DNA of 64,000 bases from Cordilura impudica (Eukaryota; Arthropoda; Insecta; Diptera; Scathophagidae), in the NCBI GenBank assembly GCA_963682025.1, contig OY821518.1:31080032-31144031 (forward strand). The letters run 5' to 3'. A program made the translations under genes and the position numbers. This document shows positions 11,961-23,849 of this stretch, in pieces. The notes beneath the pieces are model-generated. The model did not search any database and was not told the origin of the DNA. It was given only the letters and a program-made list of their open reading frames with translations. Position 1 is the first letter of the stretch; every line of letters starts with the position of its first letter.

Positions 11961-12999
11961 ATCTTAATTATATATTTTATTTATTTTTGCTAATTCACTT
12001 TCGGTTTTAAAGTCAACTTAAATAATGCAATTTTTTGTTATTATTTTTTTTTTAAGCATAAATTACGAACTGTAAATAGGCGCTTGAAAATGAACGACAA
12101 CTGTAATGCATAAGTAAACAGTATGACTTGGCAAATAATTCATTCAGATGGACTTTCTATTGCAAATGTTTTTGATTTTATTACTTGGGTAAATACAAAA
12201 TTAATTAGTAATTCTTAAGATGTCCAGCGAACAGTTCTAAGTATTGACAAATGAATTCACAAAAACTATGCCAGCAGGAAACTGTGATTAATAACTGTTA
12301 ACCAGAAACAATTTGAATAGATTGATCGATCACGAAGAGATAGATTGATAGATCGACTACGCTAATTAAATTAATAATTAAATAATTGTATCGTGGATAC
12401 CAAACCCAAATAACAAATACTTTAGTCAAAGCCTTAGTCATAAGATGATGTAAGCAAAAAAAATTGTAATTGATTCTATCTTTGTCCCTTTGAAGCCTTA
12501 GCCGAATATCACTTACAGCCTATGTCACCACTTTTATACACTCATGCGATATATGAAGACACTGTCAATCACAATTTTGTAAAAAATCGAAATTCTTTTG
12601 TTCCTTTTGATCACAACAAAGTATTATTAACTAATTTTTGGCACTTTTTGCCGGAAATGTTTGTCGGTTTGTCTATTTATATACATATGTACAATTGCGA
12701 GCATTAAAAATGCATTACTGACCAAATTATCTTTGAATGCATTTGTTTCAAAATAACGGTAAACCATTCATCACTTCTTTTGACTTCCAATTCTTTTATT
12801 TGAGATTAGGTACAAAATAACAGCAATCCGTTTTAGTTTCTATGACACAGAGTTGATAAAAAAAAATGCAACCTAACACAAATTTCCATTACATGTAATC
12901 AGCTTTAGAATAAGGAAGCAAAAGTGTTCAGTAGTTACCTTTCCATTACGAAACCCACCCATTATTTTAACATGGAGGAGTCATTGGAGGAAAGGCCTT
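11961..12999. other. No gene recognised
   Basis: AT-rich sequence. An open frame at 12522-12707 shows no recognisable domain or exon boundary and is probably chance. ATTACATGTAATC near 12890 is a small palindrome. Confidence 0.5.
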
Positions 13000-13402
13000 A
13001 CCGGCACCTTACTAGGTACCGATACAAATAACTAGTTACTTTATAGATAACAAGAAGGGTTTTTAGTAATTTGTTACATGTTGGTAGAAAAGTAAATTTC
13101 TGTAAAAACAACACATTGGCACCGCACAATCTGTTGTTAGTAATGAAATTTAACAGATTTTGCTGCGTTTTTTGTCCAATGATGACAGTCGCCGCGAAAT
13201 AGTTTGTTTCATTAAATTTAACTCATTATTTACGGTTTTTAATAATACAAACAGTGGTCATTACCAGTAAGTATTTACATAAATAATTTTATTGAAGTCC
13301 TTACATTTAGCTTGAACTAATTCAAAAGGTATGGGGTTAACATTACCATGTAATGCAAATGGTAATAACTAATCATTACCAAGGTTTTGCTGGGAAGGAA
13401 AT
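13000..13402. mobile_element. Candidate MITE
   Basis: The left end CCGGCACCTTACTAGGTACC and the reversed right end CCAGCAAAACCTTGGTAATG can be aligned, and both continue into a TAGTTA-containing segment with GGTAAT motifs. The match is imperfect and no clear target duplication is seen. Confidence 0.4.
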
Positions 13403-13849
13403 GAATTGACAATAAAAGTAAGTTTATTATTGCTTTCCAAACAAAAGTTTCTTAAAAAACATTTAGAATAATAACACAGCCCGAAAATTCCAAAGGGTGT
13501 CATAATAAAAATATAAAACAAAATATAGAAAAACATGTTCTATTGAACTAAACTAAAAAATAAAAAATATTTTTTCTATAAAGTTATACAAACATTAAAA
13601 AATTTGTAAGGGGTCCGGAGATATTTGATTATTTTTATAAATAAAGTAAAATAATTGAAGTACAGGTTTAGTAAGAAAAAAATGTAACTCTAGAAAAAGT
13701 AATAAGAGCCGGTCACATACAGTGAGTGACAATACTATGAAAACTTTTAACAAAGTATATTTTTGGACGGGCAATACCGAAAAATTGGATCATAAAATTT
13801 TAAACTCTTTTATTAATTATAAAATATGTTTATTACACTGCGGAACAAA

Positions 13850-14600
13850 AAAGGTAAAAAAATTTGCGGCATTTATTTTGTTAATGGTTTTTGCAAACAC
13901 TTGTATTAGACGTATGCATTTACTTTTTTTGGATTGACTCTGGTTCTCGCGATAAACCGCTATTTAAAAAATGAAGAAGGTTTCACCACATATTTTAGCA
14001 TAACTCAAGAACGGTTTGTCCGATTTGGTTAAATAAAAAATATGAAATTTTGTATGGGATTTGCATCAAATGAAATGAAATTTTGTATGGGATTTGCATC
14101 AAGAACAAACATTACTGCAGAAATAGTTAATAATATTGCACAAAATTTATTTTAGAAATTTTTATCAAAATGAGATACCATCACTAAATTGTAAATTAAA
14201 TCAAAACTTGTTAATCGATTTTAACTAAATATGGCTTGTTTTATTTGCAATATATCTATGTTTTGAACCTAGGATTAAAAAGAGCAATTTTGATATTTTT
14301 GATTTTTTATGAATTTTAAAACAACAAAGATATATAAATTTTGCATCCAAAAAATTATTTTTTCGGAAAAACTTTACGAATATTTCCGAAAAATTGTGTA
14401 GACATAACATGGAGGTAATTTAGCTGTGGATTTTCGTATTTCTTATTTAACAAATCGGACAAACCGTTCTTGAGTTATGCTAAAATATGTGGAGAAGCCT
14501 CCTTCATTTTTTAAATAACGGTTTATCGCGAAAATCAGAGTCAATCCACAAAAAGTGAATTATAGACTTCATCAGCATATGTAGCAAAATTTAGTAACAA
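13850..14600. repeat. Long inverted repeat with arms of about 115 bp
   Basis: The best part of the arms is 13925-14040 and 14440-14560. Both contain GGATTGACTCTG, CGCGATAAACCG, ATTTAAAAAATGAAG and CATAACTCAAGAACGG in inverted order, nearly identical. Weaker pairing extends outward to about 13855 and 14600. The loop of about 400 bp is non-coding. A foldback transposon or MITE derivative is likely. Confidence 0.75.
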
Positions 14601-14616
14601 TTCCTATGCCCCAGAA

Positions 14617-15811
14617 TTAGTGTTGCCCTGTGTTATTTATTAAAAAAGAAAAAAATATTAACATAAAATAGCTTAACGTCAGAAAGCAAATAACAAAACT
14701 TAAAAGTATTAATAATTTTTTGCTGTTGACAAAACAATGGAAACTTCCCCTATTTTTGTATTCAATATTTTGTTGGGTCTCTATTGCTATTTTTTGTACT
14801 GCTTCAACGCCGAGGCATGGATTCAATTAAATTGTTGATGATATCCATTAACATTTTTTGCCACTCTGAATTAACTGCCTCTATGAGATCTATCTTATTT
14901 GTGTAATTTCGTGTCCGTATTTTTCGTTCTTTAGATTTTCTATGGGATTGAGATCTGGTGATTTTGCTGGCCATTCCAAAACACTAACTGCATTAAATTG
15001 TAGCCATTCGGTTACAACTTCGGAGGTATGTTTGTATGTTTATTGTTTCATTTGTACTAGCAGATTCCAGCGCTCGAAATTCGAGTGCAATTTCTAGGCA
15101 ACTTTATTTTTCAACTTAGCCAATTCACCAACCAACACTTTTTTGGTTTATTATTATTGTGAATGAAGATAGAAAACTCATCAACAAATTAAATAAACAC
15201 ACACATAGCATACGCATAACTTTATGTATGTGTTAGTAGCAACTTTAAAAAATTTAAAAATCTGTAAATCTGATGAACAGCTAAAAAGAAATAATTTTCA
15301 AATAATGTACGTTTGGTCAAGATCGGGATAAAATGATAGAACAAAACATCGGTAACAAAAAATCGCCTAGCCTATTAATATTATGGATTTTTTGGATGTA
15401 GAATTTTTTCTCTTTAATCGTCGTGAAACGTTTTTCCATCATGGCCTCTAAAATTGACCTAGGACAAATTTGAAAACAATTTATGGACGATAACAACCAA
15501 GATCAACCTCAATTGCTTGTCGGGAAACAGTTCGAGAACATATTTCTAGTTTTAGATTGTTTGGGTAGCATTTTAGTATATTTATTAAACTCTCTTGCTA
15601 TTAAATTATCCTGTCTTTGGCTAGAATTATGGGGCCACCCGCCTAAATGTTGAGTCATCACCCTACCGCTTTCACGATATTTCTTGATAATTTCTGACAT
15701 TATGGATTTATTCATAGAATATTTCGCACAAATCTTCTTTTGCTTAATACCAGTAGTAAAATCATCTGTTATTCTGGTTTTTAACTCTTCACAAAAATTT
15801 ATTCTTGTCAT
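14617..15811 (-). pseudogene. Tc1-type transposase, broken
   Basis: The N-terminal 100 codons (15811 down to 15509) are open and start with an HTH-type segment containing CEELKTRITDDFTTGIKQKK and KYSMNKSIMSEIIKKYRESG, as in Tc1 family DNA-binding domains. Past the C insertion, 15050 down to 14740 encodes LEWPAKSPDLNPIENL, the third catalytic region, then EAVNSEWQKM and SMPRR across frame changes. The middle, with the first two catalytic aspartates, was not recognised. It is inactive. Confidence 0.75.
15057..15387 (-). mobile_element. Family C Helitron inserted in the Tc1 element
   Basis: On the minus strand it starts TCCATAATATTAATAGGC, carries the segment shared by all C copies (resembling AGCTGTTCACCAG and TATGCTATGTGTGTG), and ends with the CTCGAATTTCGAG hairpin and CTAG. 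It lies between host A (15056) and T (15388). Confidence 0.8.
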
Positions 15812-15997
15812 TATTTTATAATTGTGTTTAAAAAACAGAAACCATAAATATTTAAAAAGCGATTAAGATTTTATACATTTTCTTTCATACCATCTTCTAT
15901 TTTTATTTTATTTTGTTATCAAGTCGGTACAGTTTAAAGTTTAAAAGTTTCCATTGTTTGGAGTAAGAAGTGATGTGCATTACATTGAATCATTAAT

Positions 15998-16379
15998 TAT
16001 AGCAGGTTCCAACGCTCGAAATTCGAGTGCAAATTCGAGGAAATGTTATTTTTTCATATAATAAATTATTGAGCCTAATTCACAATTCAACACAATTACT
16101 ATTGTGAATAAAGAAATCAAACTAATTATTTTTTGCAAACACATTAACAAATTGAATAATCACACACATAGCATTGTATAATTTTATGTATGTATGTGTT
16201 AGTAGCAACTTTTAATGAGCATAACTCCAAAAAAATTAAAAAAATTTAAAAATATATAAGTCTGGTGAACAGCTAAAAAGAAATACCTTTCAAATAAGAT
16301 AAGTTTGGTCAAAATCGGAAGAAAACTGTTTAGCAAATCATCGGTCACAAGAAATCACCTTAACAATTTACATTATAGA
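15998..16379 (-). mobile_element. Family C Helitron, mutated 3' end
   Basis: Same layout as the copy at 15057-15387, including hairpin CTCGAAATTCGAG and start TCTATAATG. The terminal CTAG reads CTAT here, so the end is mutated. It lies between two unrelated Tc1 remnants. Confidence 0.75.
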
Positions 16380-16390
16380 TATGCCATAAT

Positions 16391-16800
16391 AATTAATTAT
16401 AAGTCCGCCCATGGATCAAAATCGAAGGGATTATGAATGAAAATAAAAATTGTGAAATGTTGGACACGCATGCTTCCCCATTTTCGAAAAAATGGCCTCT
16501 CATAGTATATTTCAACATAATAACTATCCAAAGCACTCAAATCATTTAGCTCACTGTTTTCTAAGCGAAAATGATGTACATGTTTTTGATTGGCCATCAC
16601 AATCCCCTGATATCAATCCCATAGAAACCCTCTAGGAGCTTATAATTTGGGAAGTTAAAAAGATATATCTGTCTTATCTAAATGAATAGGCATCACTTTT
16701 TAAATCAGAATGGAACAAAATATCCTTTAACACCATCACATCAGTGGTTTATTCTATGTATCACAGATTATAAACGGTAATAACAAATAATGGCTACGCT
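16391..16800 (+). pseudogene. Second Tc1-like transposase remnant (C-terminal half)
   Basis: Plus-strand peptide pieces read FQHNNYPKHSNHLAHCFL, then VFDWPSQSPDINPIETL and FKSEWNKISFNTITSVV. These match the second and third catalytic blocks of Tc1/Tc3 transposases. The usual QHDNDPKH has become QHNNYPKH, so a catalytic aspartate is lost, and several stops interrupt the frame. Orientation is opposite to the Tc1 at 14617-15962, so it is a separate insertion. Confidence 0.75.
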
Positions 16801-16847
16801 ACAAAATATTAGTTTAATAAAAATTTATATACAAGCATATGAATTTT

Positions 16848-16960
16848 TTATACCATCCACACCACTGTGCAGAAGGTATATATCAGTTGGTCATTCCATT
16901 TGTAACACACAGAAATATGAATAAAATTTCTTACACAAAACTAAAAATATTGGAAAATAT
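16848..16960 (-). mobile_element. Family B element, 3' end fragment
   Basis: It has TATACCATCCACACCACTGT and GCAGAAGGTATATAT, then GTCATTCCATTTGTAACACA, the terminal sequence of family B in minus orientation. No body follows. Confidence 0.65.
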
Positions 16961-18009
16961 TTATGTGCTACAACATGTGCATATACATATGTACATAGAT
17001 ATGTATCAGAGATGCATACGCACTTTTATTTGCTGGTTGTTTTTGTTTTGTTTTGCTTTTTATCGATGAGAGTAAGAGAATAACCAAGATAGTTATAGTG
17101 TTATCCTCTTTACATTTATGCTTATTACATTTAATAATTGCTTTCAATTAAAAAAGCACGAATATAATATAGTGTTGAAAACCTTGATTATAACATTGTG
17201 TTTAGAACACGGGTGGAGGGTATTAAAGATTAGGCACACCGAAAAAACAGAAGAACGAGGTGAAATGGATTCCTATATTATCAAAGATCATATAACCCAG
17301 CGTTGCATTTTTTTTTTGCTCGCAACTGTAAATAAAATAATATTAAATACATTTTTAATCACTGTGCTTTATAGTAATTAATTAATTATTTGAAATTACT
17401 ATGATTAAATAACCGAGCAATAAATACCTCAGTTGAGAAAAAAATTTTTTGCATTTAATATTTTATTCATTATTACACCTCCATTTATGATATTTATAAC
17501 AGGTGTTAGTTAAATCAATAAAAAACAGTTTTAAAAACACTTAAAGTCTTGCAAAATATGTTTGTGAAAATTGCACCGAAGCTTAGTCATGGTTTTATAG
17601 TTATTTGCATTTAGAAAAAAAATTTAGTTTTGTTATAAAAATGTCGCCGATTTGGTAAAATTTAACTAAATTGACCATTAATTTTTATTTTTATTTTTTC
17701 ATCCTGAAGTTATTGTTCGATTTTTGTTTTTTCGAGTATAAATAAAAATCAAAAAAAATAGGCAGAACAAAGTGAAAAAAAATCCTACTAAAAAAGCGAT
17801 CTTCGGCGTAATTTTTAATTGGCATTAAAACGGAATGAAGCAATTTCAATTGACTTTTTCTTATATTTTTAAGAATTTGAGTTTTATTCATGCTCGAAAA
17901 ACTAAAAATCAAAATTATAGAAAGCATTTTCTGTATGCTTGGTAGAACAAGTATCCGTACATATGTATACAATTAAAGCTAACACACAACGAAAAAAGAA
18001 GAAAAAAAT
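16961..18009. other. No gene recognised
   Basis: AT-rich sequence with scattered open frames up to about 93 codons, none with a recognisable motif. Those at 17118-17381 and 17691-17972 are rich in K, N, F and I, as expected by chance in such DNA. Confidence 0.5.
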
Positions 18010-18185
18010 ATAAGAAAATTATAGTCGTCCAAGACCGACTATACAATTCCATATACCATGCGTTTCAAGAGAGGGTCTTGGATCCAACTCTGCTGAGGTA
18101 TTAATTGAATATAGAAAAAAGCACGAACCTACTATTAGTGCTATTGTTAATAATTTGTGGCGTGCAGATATGGTAAACTTCATAT
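18010..18185 (+). mobile_element. Family A element, 5' end piece
   Basis: It begins ATAAGAAAATTATAGTCG, with a damaged palindrome, and continues to the GCAGATATGG segment. It stops at the family E core. The 3' part resumes at 19010, so the two pieces may be one A copy split by the E element. Confidence 0.6.
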
Positions 18186-18950
18186 CAAACTGAAAAATGA
18201 AAAATAAAAAATTTTAAATTAAAAATGAAAAATAAAACAACTAAAAATGAAAAATAAAAAATAAAAATAAAAAATGAAAAATAAAAAATTAAAACTGAAA
18301 AATGAAAAACACAAAATTAAAAATAAAAAATGAAAAATGAAAACTGAAAACTGAAAAATGAAAAATAAAAAATGAAAAATAAAAAATGAAAAATAAAAAA
18401 TGAAAAATGATAAATAAAAAATAAAAAATTAAAAAATAGAAAATAAAAATAAAAAATAAAAAATTAAAAAAAAAAATAAAAAATAAAAAATGAAAAATAA
18501 AACCGAAAAATTTTATATGAAAAATGAAAAACGAAAAAATGAAATATAAATAAATAATGAAAATAAAATATTAAAAATGATAAATAAAAAATGATAAATA
18601 AAAAACGAAAAATTAAAAATGAAAAATAAAAAATGAAAAATGAAAAATGAAAAATGAAAAATTAAAAATGAAAAATGAAAAATTAAAAATGAAAATGAAA
18701 AATAAAAAATGGAAAATAAAAAATAAAAAATGAAAAATGAAAAACGACAAATGAAAAATTAAAAACGAATAATTTAAATTAACCAGTTGAAATAATAAAT
18801 ATTTTTATATTAGCAGAGCCCCTGCAGTTGTTTGCTATAAGTGATACATAGATACGCTTTCTGTTTGATTTTAAAAAATTGCCTTAAAAAATCTTTAATT
18901 ACTAGATGTTTCCACATCTCCCCTGTGATCGGACTCACATGATTTTTTTT
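18186..18950 (+). repeat. Family E element: AAAATGA/AAAATAA core plus conserved end module
   Basis: 18190-18780 is an irregular array of AAAAATGA and AAAATAA units. 18805-18945 is the end module shared with 34668-34785 and 50455-50572: GCAGAGCCCCTGCA, GATACATAGATACGCTTTCT, TCTTTAATTACTAGATG and finally CTGTGATCGGACTCACATG. That last motif can form a TGTGA/TCACA stem. Confidence 0.7.
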
Positions 18951-19009
18951 TTTTTTTTTTAAACATATATAAACCAAATTATAAAAATTACTAGGCAATA
19001 GCTTTGTTT

Positions 19010-19345
19010 TTGATAGATTTAAGTGAAGATTGGGAATCAGCAGATTTTATTTTCGGACTACAGATTAAAGATTACACATACACATACACAAAATTGATCG
19101 ATATATAAATATGATAATCTCGATCTTATGATCAATTTAGACTGGCAGATAGGGGTTATTTGTATGGGGAATTGGTCTGAACATACACCGATTTGAACCA
19201 ATTTCTATTCTATTATATAATAAATTTCATCAAAATATGGACAGACAGACGGACAGATGGACGAACATCGTTAAATCGATTCAGAAAGTGATTCTGAGTC
19301 GATCGGTATAATAAAAGGTCGGTCTACCACATAGTGATGTAGGGC
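19010..19345 (+). mobile_element. Family A element, 3' piece
   Basis: It starts at TTTTTGATAGATTTAAGTGA and runs through ACAGACAGACGGACAGATGG and GTCGATCGGTATAATAAAAG to CCACATAGTGATGTAGGG. The third unit is shortened. Confidence 0.65.
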
Positions 19346-19582
19346 AGAAATAGGAGTCGTCCAACCTTACATTTTAATATGGCTCTTGTCAAAGAAACAT
19401 GAAAAAAAGTAGAGTTTTTGCGTTCGAATAACAATATTCTACTATATATTTAATTTCTGGCATTAAAACAGGATCAGGTGTATATAAAATATTTTTCTAA
19501 ATGTAGGTAAGAATATTTTACAAATATAAGATCTATTTATTTTGATAATCGCTGCAATACCATATAAAAACTTATGTGATTT

Positions 19583-19690
19583 TTTTATTCCCTCCACACT
19601 ACTTTGCAGAGGGCATATATTGGTTTGTCATTCCGTTTGTAACGAATCGAAATAAATTCCATATAATTTCTTGATACTTATAACAAGGAA
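19583..19690 (-). mobile_element. Family B element, 3' end fragment
   Basis: It has CCCTCCACACTACTTTGCAG and AGGGCATATATTGG, then GTCATTCCGTTTGTAACG. It is a terminal fragment like that at 16848-16960. Confidence 0.65.
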
Positions 19691-19799
19691 AATTAATTTA
19701 GCGATGACCGCTTATTAACATTCAAAAGGAGATGCTATTTAAAATCTTCTAAAGGATTACGAGATATGAATGAAAATGTAAAAAAAAAACTCTAGAAAA

Positions 19800-20570
19800 A
19801 ACAAGTAAGGAAATTATAGTCGGTCTAGACCGACTATACGATACCCTACACCATGCGTTTAGAGACCTTATCTCTTAGGCCCAACTAACTGGACATAGAA
19901 AATAAGCAAAAACCAAATTTGAGTGGGATTTTTATTAATTTTTTGGCTGCAGATATGAAAAAGTTCATATCGGATGTTATATCTATATAGGGACTTGGTC
20001 CAAAAATGGACCGATCCTGATCATGTTTGGTAAAGTCTCTTGTATTTTGCAAAAATATATACAAACAAAATTTGAGAAGAATCAGTGCAATATTTTTGTT
20101 TTTTAATAGATTTAAGTGAAGATCGGGAAGCAGTTCTATATGGGGTCAAAGGATCATTTTTGGACTACTCATTAATGGATGTAATGAACGCATACAAACC
20201 CAATTTGAGTAAGATCTATATGACAATTTGGATATTATGGCAATTTATGTCGATTTCATATGGGTAATTTGTATGGGGGCTAGGTCTGAACATGGACCGA
20301 TTCTCACCAATTTCAATATCGTTCATCCCATGGCCGATAAAAGCTTACGTACCAAATTTCATCAAAATACATTCATATTTGCGACCTGCAGTTTGATTAC
20401 AAGCTTTACATGGCCACACAGACGGACGGACGGACATTGTTAAATCAACTCAGAAAGTAATTCTGATTCGATCGGTATAATTAAAGATGGGTCTAGGTCA
20501 AATATTTTTGGTTGTTACAAACAGCAGCACAAAGTCATTATACCCAAACCACACAGTGGTATAGGGTATA
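19800..20570 (+). mobile_element. Family A element, full length
   Basis: It starts ACAAGTAAGGAAATTATAG plus the perfect palindrome TATAGTCGGTCT with its complement. Three related internal units follow, recognised by ATATGGGG or GTATGGGGG motifs and, in the first and third, ATGGACCGAT. Next come an ACGGACGGACGGACAT tract, GATTCGATCGGTATAATTAA and the imperfect palindrome TATACCCAAACCAC...GTGGTATAGGGTATA. Elements with a 5' palindrome, central tandem units, a (GTCY)n tract and a 3' stem resemble drosophilid Helentron-associated (mini-me/DINE-1) repeats; I infer that class. It lies tail to tail with the next copy. Confidence 0.8.
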
Positions 20571-20600
20571 ATTAAAATGTTCAATGTGCTTGTTGTTTTT

Positions 20601-21377
20601 TATACTCTATACCACTATGTGGTTTTGGTATAATGACTTTGTGCTGCTGTTTGTAACTACCAAAATATTTGACCGAGACCCATCTTTTATTATACCGATC
20701 GAATCAGAATCACTTTTTGAGTCGATTTAACAATGTCCGTTCGTCCGTCCGTCTGTGTGTCCATGTAAACCTTGTAATCAAACTGCAGGTCGCAAATATG
20801 AATATATTTTGATGAAATTTGGTACATAGGCTTTCATCGGCCATGGGATGAACGCTATTGAAATTGGTGAGAACCGGTCCATGTTCAGACCTAGGCCCCA
20901 TACAAATTACCCCTATGAAATCGACATAAATTGCCATAAGATCCAAATTGTCATATAGATCTTACTCAAATTGGGTTTTATATGCGTTCATTACGTCCAT
21001 TAATGAGTAGTCCAAAAATGATCCCTTTGGCCCCATATAGAGCTGCTTCCCGATCTTCACTTAAATCTATTAAAAAACAAAAATATTGCACTGAATCTTC
21101 TCAGATTTTGTTTGTATGTATTTTTGCAAAATACAAGAGACTTTACCAAACATGATCAGGATCGGTCCATTTTTGGACCTAGGCCCCATATAGATATAGC
21201 ATCCGATATGAACTTTTTCATATCTGCAGCCAAAAAAATTAATAAAAATCTCACTCAAATTTGGTTTTTGCTTATTTGCTATGTCCAGTTAGTTGGGCCT
21301 AAGAGATAGGGTTTCTAAACGCATGGTATAGGGTATCGTATAGTCGGTCTAGACTAGTCTAGTCTTTCTTACTTGTC
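20601..21377 (-). mobile_element. Family A element, full length, inverted partner
   Basis: It mirrors the copy at 19800-20570, with 30 bp between their 3' ends. The palindrome end is slightly rearranged (AGACTAGTCTAGTC). The pair forms an inverted repeat with arms of about 770 bp. Confidence 0.8.
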
Positions 21378-21504
21378 TTACTTGTCTTAAGATATGGTAA
21401 TGTTGTGTTTTTTCGTATTTTGTAGTCATTGTAGTTGTGGCATTTGCTTCATGAGAGTGTGTGTATGGTTATACTGCACGTGTCACATTAGCCTAAGTAA
21501 GAAT

Positions 21505-22050
21505 TACCACATATTTTTTATTGTTCTCACGATATAAAAAAAATCGCCAATACGAAAAAAAATATAATACCTAGAAAAGATAAATTTTTTTAAAATGCCT
21601 TTACTTAAAAAAGCACCCTTTTTAAAATGTACCCTTTCTTCAAAAAGTTTTTTAGTACCATTTTAAATAAGTACCATTTAAAAAAAGTATTTTTTTAAAG
21701 CATTTTTAAGGAGTACTCTTTTTGAAATAAGTACCTTTTTTTAAAAAGTACCCTTTTATTAAAAAGTACCCTTCTTTTAAAAAAGCACCCTTTTTGGAAA
21801 AAAGTAACCCCTTTTTTAAAAATTACCTTTTAAAAAACACCTTTTCTTAAAGTACCCTTAAAAAATACAATTATTCTAAAAAACTAAATTTAAAAAAAAA
21901 TACCTCTTCTTTAAAGCTATTTATTTGGAAAAGTACATTTTCTTAAAAATACATTTCCTTAAATATTTATTTTTCTTAAACAATCTCTTTTTTAAACAAT
22001 ACTTTTTTAAGTAATCTTTTTTAAAGTATACTTTTTTAAAAAAGGAATTG
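21505..22050 (+). repeat. Family E-like element: AAAGTACCCTTTTT minisatellite
   Basis: 21505-21578 is a start module (ACCACATATTTTTTATTG, AAAATCGCCAATACG, AAAAATATAAT) also seen at 31918-31949 and 33727-33775. It is followed by a degenerate array of AAAGTACCCTTTTTTAAA-like units, about 14-18 bp, that decays to the right. No end module was recognised after it. Confidence 0.7.
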
Positions 22051-22114
22051 CCGATCGACTCTAAATCACTTTTTAATCGATTAAACGACGGACAATGGGA
22101 CGAATCGCCACTGT

Positions 22115-22625
22115 TCCATTCAAATTACTCTACACCTCACAGTTAAACTGTTTGTGCTGGGGTTTTTGAACTTGCTCATCGATCCTCTTTTGGCATTTTT
22201 TGATTTCGGCTCATGTTTGCTGGAATTTGCCTCCAAAACCTGTTTTTTTTTTTAATTTTTCACTTTTCATTTTATTAGGAATTCAATTCTGAAGAATGAT
22301 TCTGAACACATTTTATTCCATAAATTTTCGTCAAAAAGTACATCATTTTCCAGTACGAAAATCGCCTCTCCACGAAAAGTTTTGAAACATTATGGCCGTT
22401 TTTGGGAAAAAAATAAAAATTTTTTTCGCAGTTTCACGCAGACAGTTTTTTAGTTTTTATTGCAATGAAGATTCTCAGCTGAAAATTACGCCAAAAATCA
22501 ATTTTTTTTTCTTTCGTAAAAACCAAGTTTTGGAGACAAATTCCAGAAAAACGTGAGCAAGACAAACATTTAAAAAAAAACCCCAGATCAAGGTGTGGTG
22601 TAGAATAATTTGCGTCGAAGAATAG
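22115..22625. repeat. Inverted repeat with arms of about 100-120 bp
   Basis: The left arm has AAATTACTCTACACCTCAC, TGGGGTTTTTGAACTTGCTC and GGAATTTGCCTCCAAAACC. The right arm, in inverted order, has TTTTGGAGACAAATTCCAG, GAGCAAGACAAAC and GGTGTGGTGTAGAATAATTT. A mariner fragment follows immediately, so the structure may derive from a mariner insertion with an inverted duplication. Confidence 0.65.
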
Positions 22626-22835
22626 GCCAGAATTATGGGCAGATTGATATTGGTTTTTCACCACTATAAGACCATTTCGCACAAAATTCGACTCATATCG
22701 TTACATAACCACCATATTTTGCTGATTTAGCACCTTCGACTTCTGGTTATTCAATAAACTCAAAATAATACCAGTCTGGAAATCAACTTTAACAGTTGCT
22801 TCGAGGATGGATTGAAGGCGATGAAATTGATTTGC
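22626..22835 (+). pseudogene. Mariner transposase fragment
   Basis: The DNA ATTTTGCTGATTTAGCACC followed by TTCGACTTCTGGTTATTCAA reads, with one shift, as PYFADLAPS and FWLFNKLK. This is the third catalytic block of mariner transposases. Upstream VFHHYKT looks like a worn FHHDNAP block. Only about 200 bp survive. Confidence 0.6.
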
Positions 22836-23009
22836 AAAAATATTTTTTTTTAATTTACTCGTATAACAAAAGTCACCTTTTCATTTTAACGCTGTAGCAT
22901 ATGAACTATAAAAGCCAGGATATATAAAGCAAGTTTTGAAATTTAATGGGAAAATAATGCCTTTAAATGACGATTAGATAATAAATAATTGTTACATTGT
23001 AAAACTTAC

Positions 23010-23118
23010 CTTTTTGCTTTGGCACATTGACCTGATAAGTGAGATCTTTAAATTCAATATCGATGGTGCGTACAGGGCTGCTCTTCAACATGTTACAATT
23101 TTCTAATTCCAAATCCAT
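23010..23118 (-). CDS. First coding exon of a probable ABCG-family ABC transporter (partial gene)
   Basis: ABCG proteins are half-transporters that move lipids, sterols or pigment precursors across membranes. This exon would encode only the first 36 residues. From an ATG in context ATCTTAACAATGG it reads MDLELENCNMLKSSPVRT then IDIEFKDLTYQV, and ends NVPKQK with one extra base before the donor GTAAGT (23009-23004). The phrase IDIEFKDLTYQV is what usually stands just before the Walker A domain in ABCG1-like transporters. A plausible AG acceptor lies 11 bp upstream of the ATG, so a 5' noncoding exon is expected at higher coordinates. No second coding exon was found at lower coordinates within the window. 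The family call rests on a short motif. The exon is not shared with other repeats in the window. Confidence 0.6.
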
Positions 23119-23129
23119 TGTTAAGATGA

Positions 23130-23131
23130 CT
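23130..23131 (-). other. Candidate 3' splice acceptor before the ABCG-like exon
   Basis: On the minus strand the sequence reads TATTTTAAATAG then TCATCTTAACAATGG. The AG would leave an 11-base leader before the ATG. The polypyrimidine tract is weak, so an unspliced 5' UTR is also possible. Confidence 0.4.
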
Positions 23132-23849
23132 ATTTAAAATACGTTTTTATTAAAGGGATTATGACAATCAAAATACTTATTTATTTTCTTTTTAATTATT
23201 GAAAAATAATAATTCTTTTTTTTTCAACACACTTCCGGTTTCAGTTAACAACTTTTACAACATTTTGTTTATAATTGAAATATTTTTAATCTGCAAAGAC
23301 AACAAAGAAAAATACAATTTAGTTAAGATAAGTAAACAAATTTTGAATGCCAAAATTTAAAACATAAAAGTTGTAAAACTAAAAACAATTAAATACTTAA
23401 TTTAACCTTAACTTTGAATAAAAATTATCAAAAAAAAAAAAATACAAGTTCATAGTGTAGATTTTTTTTTTTTAAGTTTTTATAGTCGATAAAAATAATA
23501 TTAAACTTATGTACAAACATACGTAAATACATACGAAGGCATCCATTCATGTATGGAATATTAAACTGTTCCGTTTGGTTGAGTACAATGACAACTAAAA
23601 TATATTTTTTGTTTTTCAATAAAATACTTTGATCTTTCACAAAATGTTATATCAAATGCTATAAAAAAATAATATTAAAATTTGCTTGTACTTTATTTTA
23701 TTTTACATAAAAAACTAAAGTAATTAATTGTGTCATGTCTAGTGCAAACAATACAGTCACTCACACAATTGAGCCTTCAGTTATACCAAGCATGACGACC
23801 TTAAACCAGGGACCGAAAATGTCAGTTATTTTGAAATTTTTTAAACAAA
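23132..23849. other. No gene recognised; probably intron or 5' flank of the ABCG-like gene
   Basis: AT-rich sequence without recognisable repeat ends. Its lack of similarity to other parts of the window fits single-copy host DNA. The open frame at 23428-23640 has no recognisable motif. Confidence 0.45.

Larger units (their letters stand above)
14617..15962 (-). mobile_element. Tc1-like transposon, degenerate, split by a family C element
   Basis: Subterminal inverted motifs match: ACAAAACAATGGAAACTT near 14729 and, reversed from about 15960, CAAACAATGGAAACTTTT. The transposase reads on the minus strand on both sides of the C insertion at 15057-15387. Element ends beyond these motifs are uncertain. 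Confidence 0.7.
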
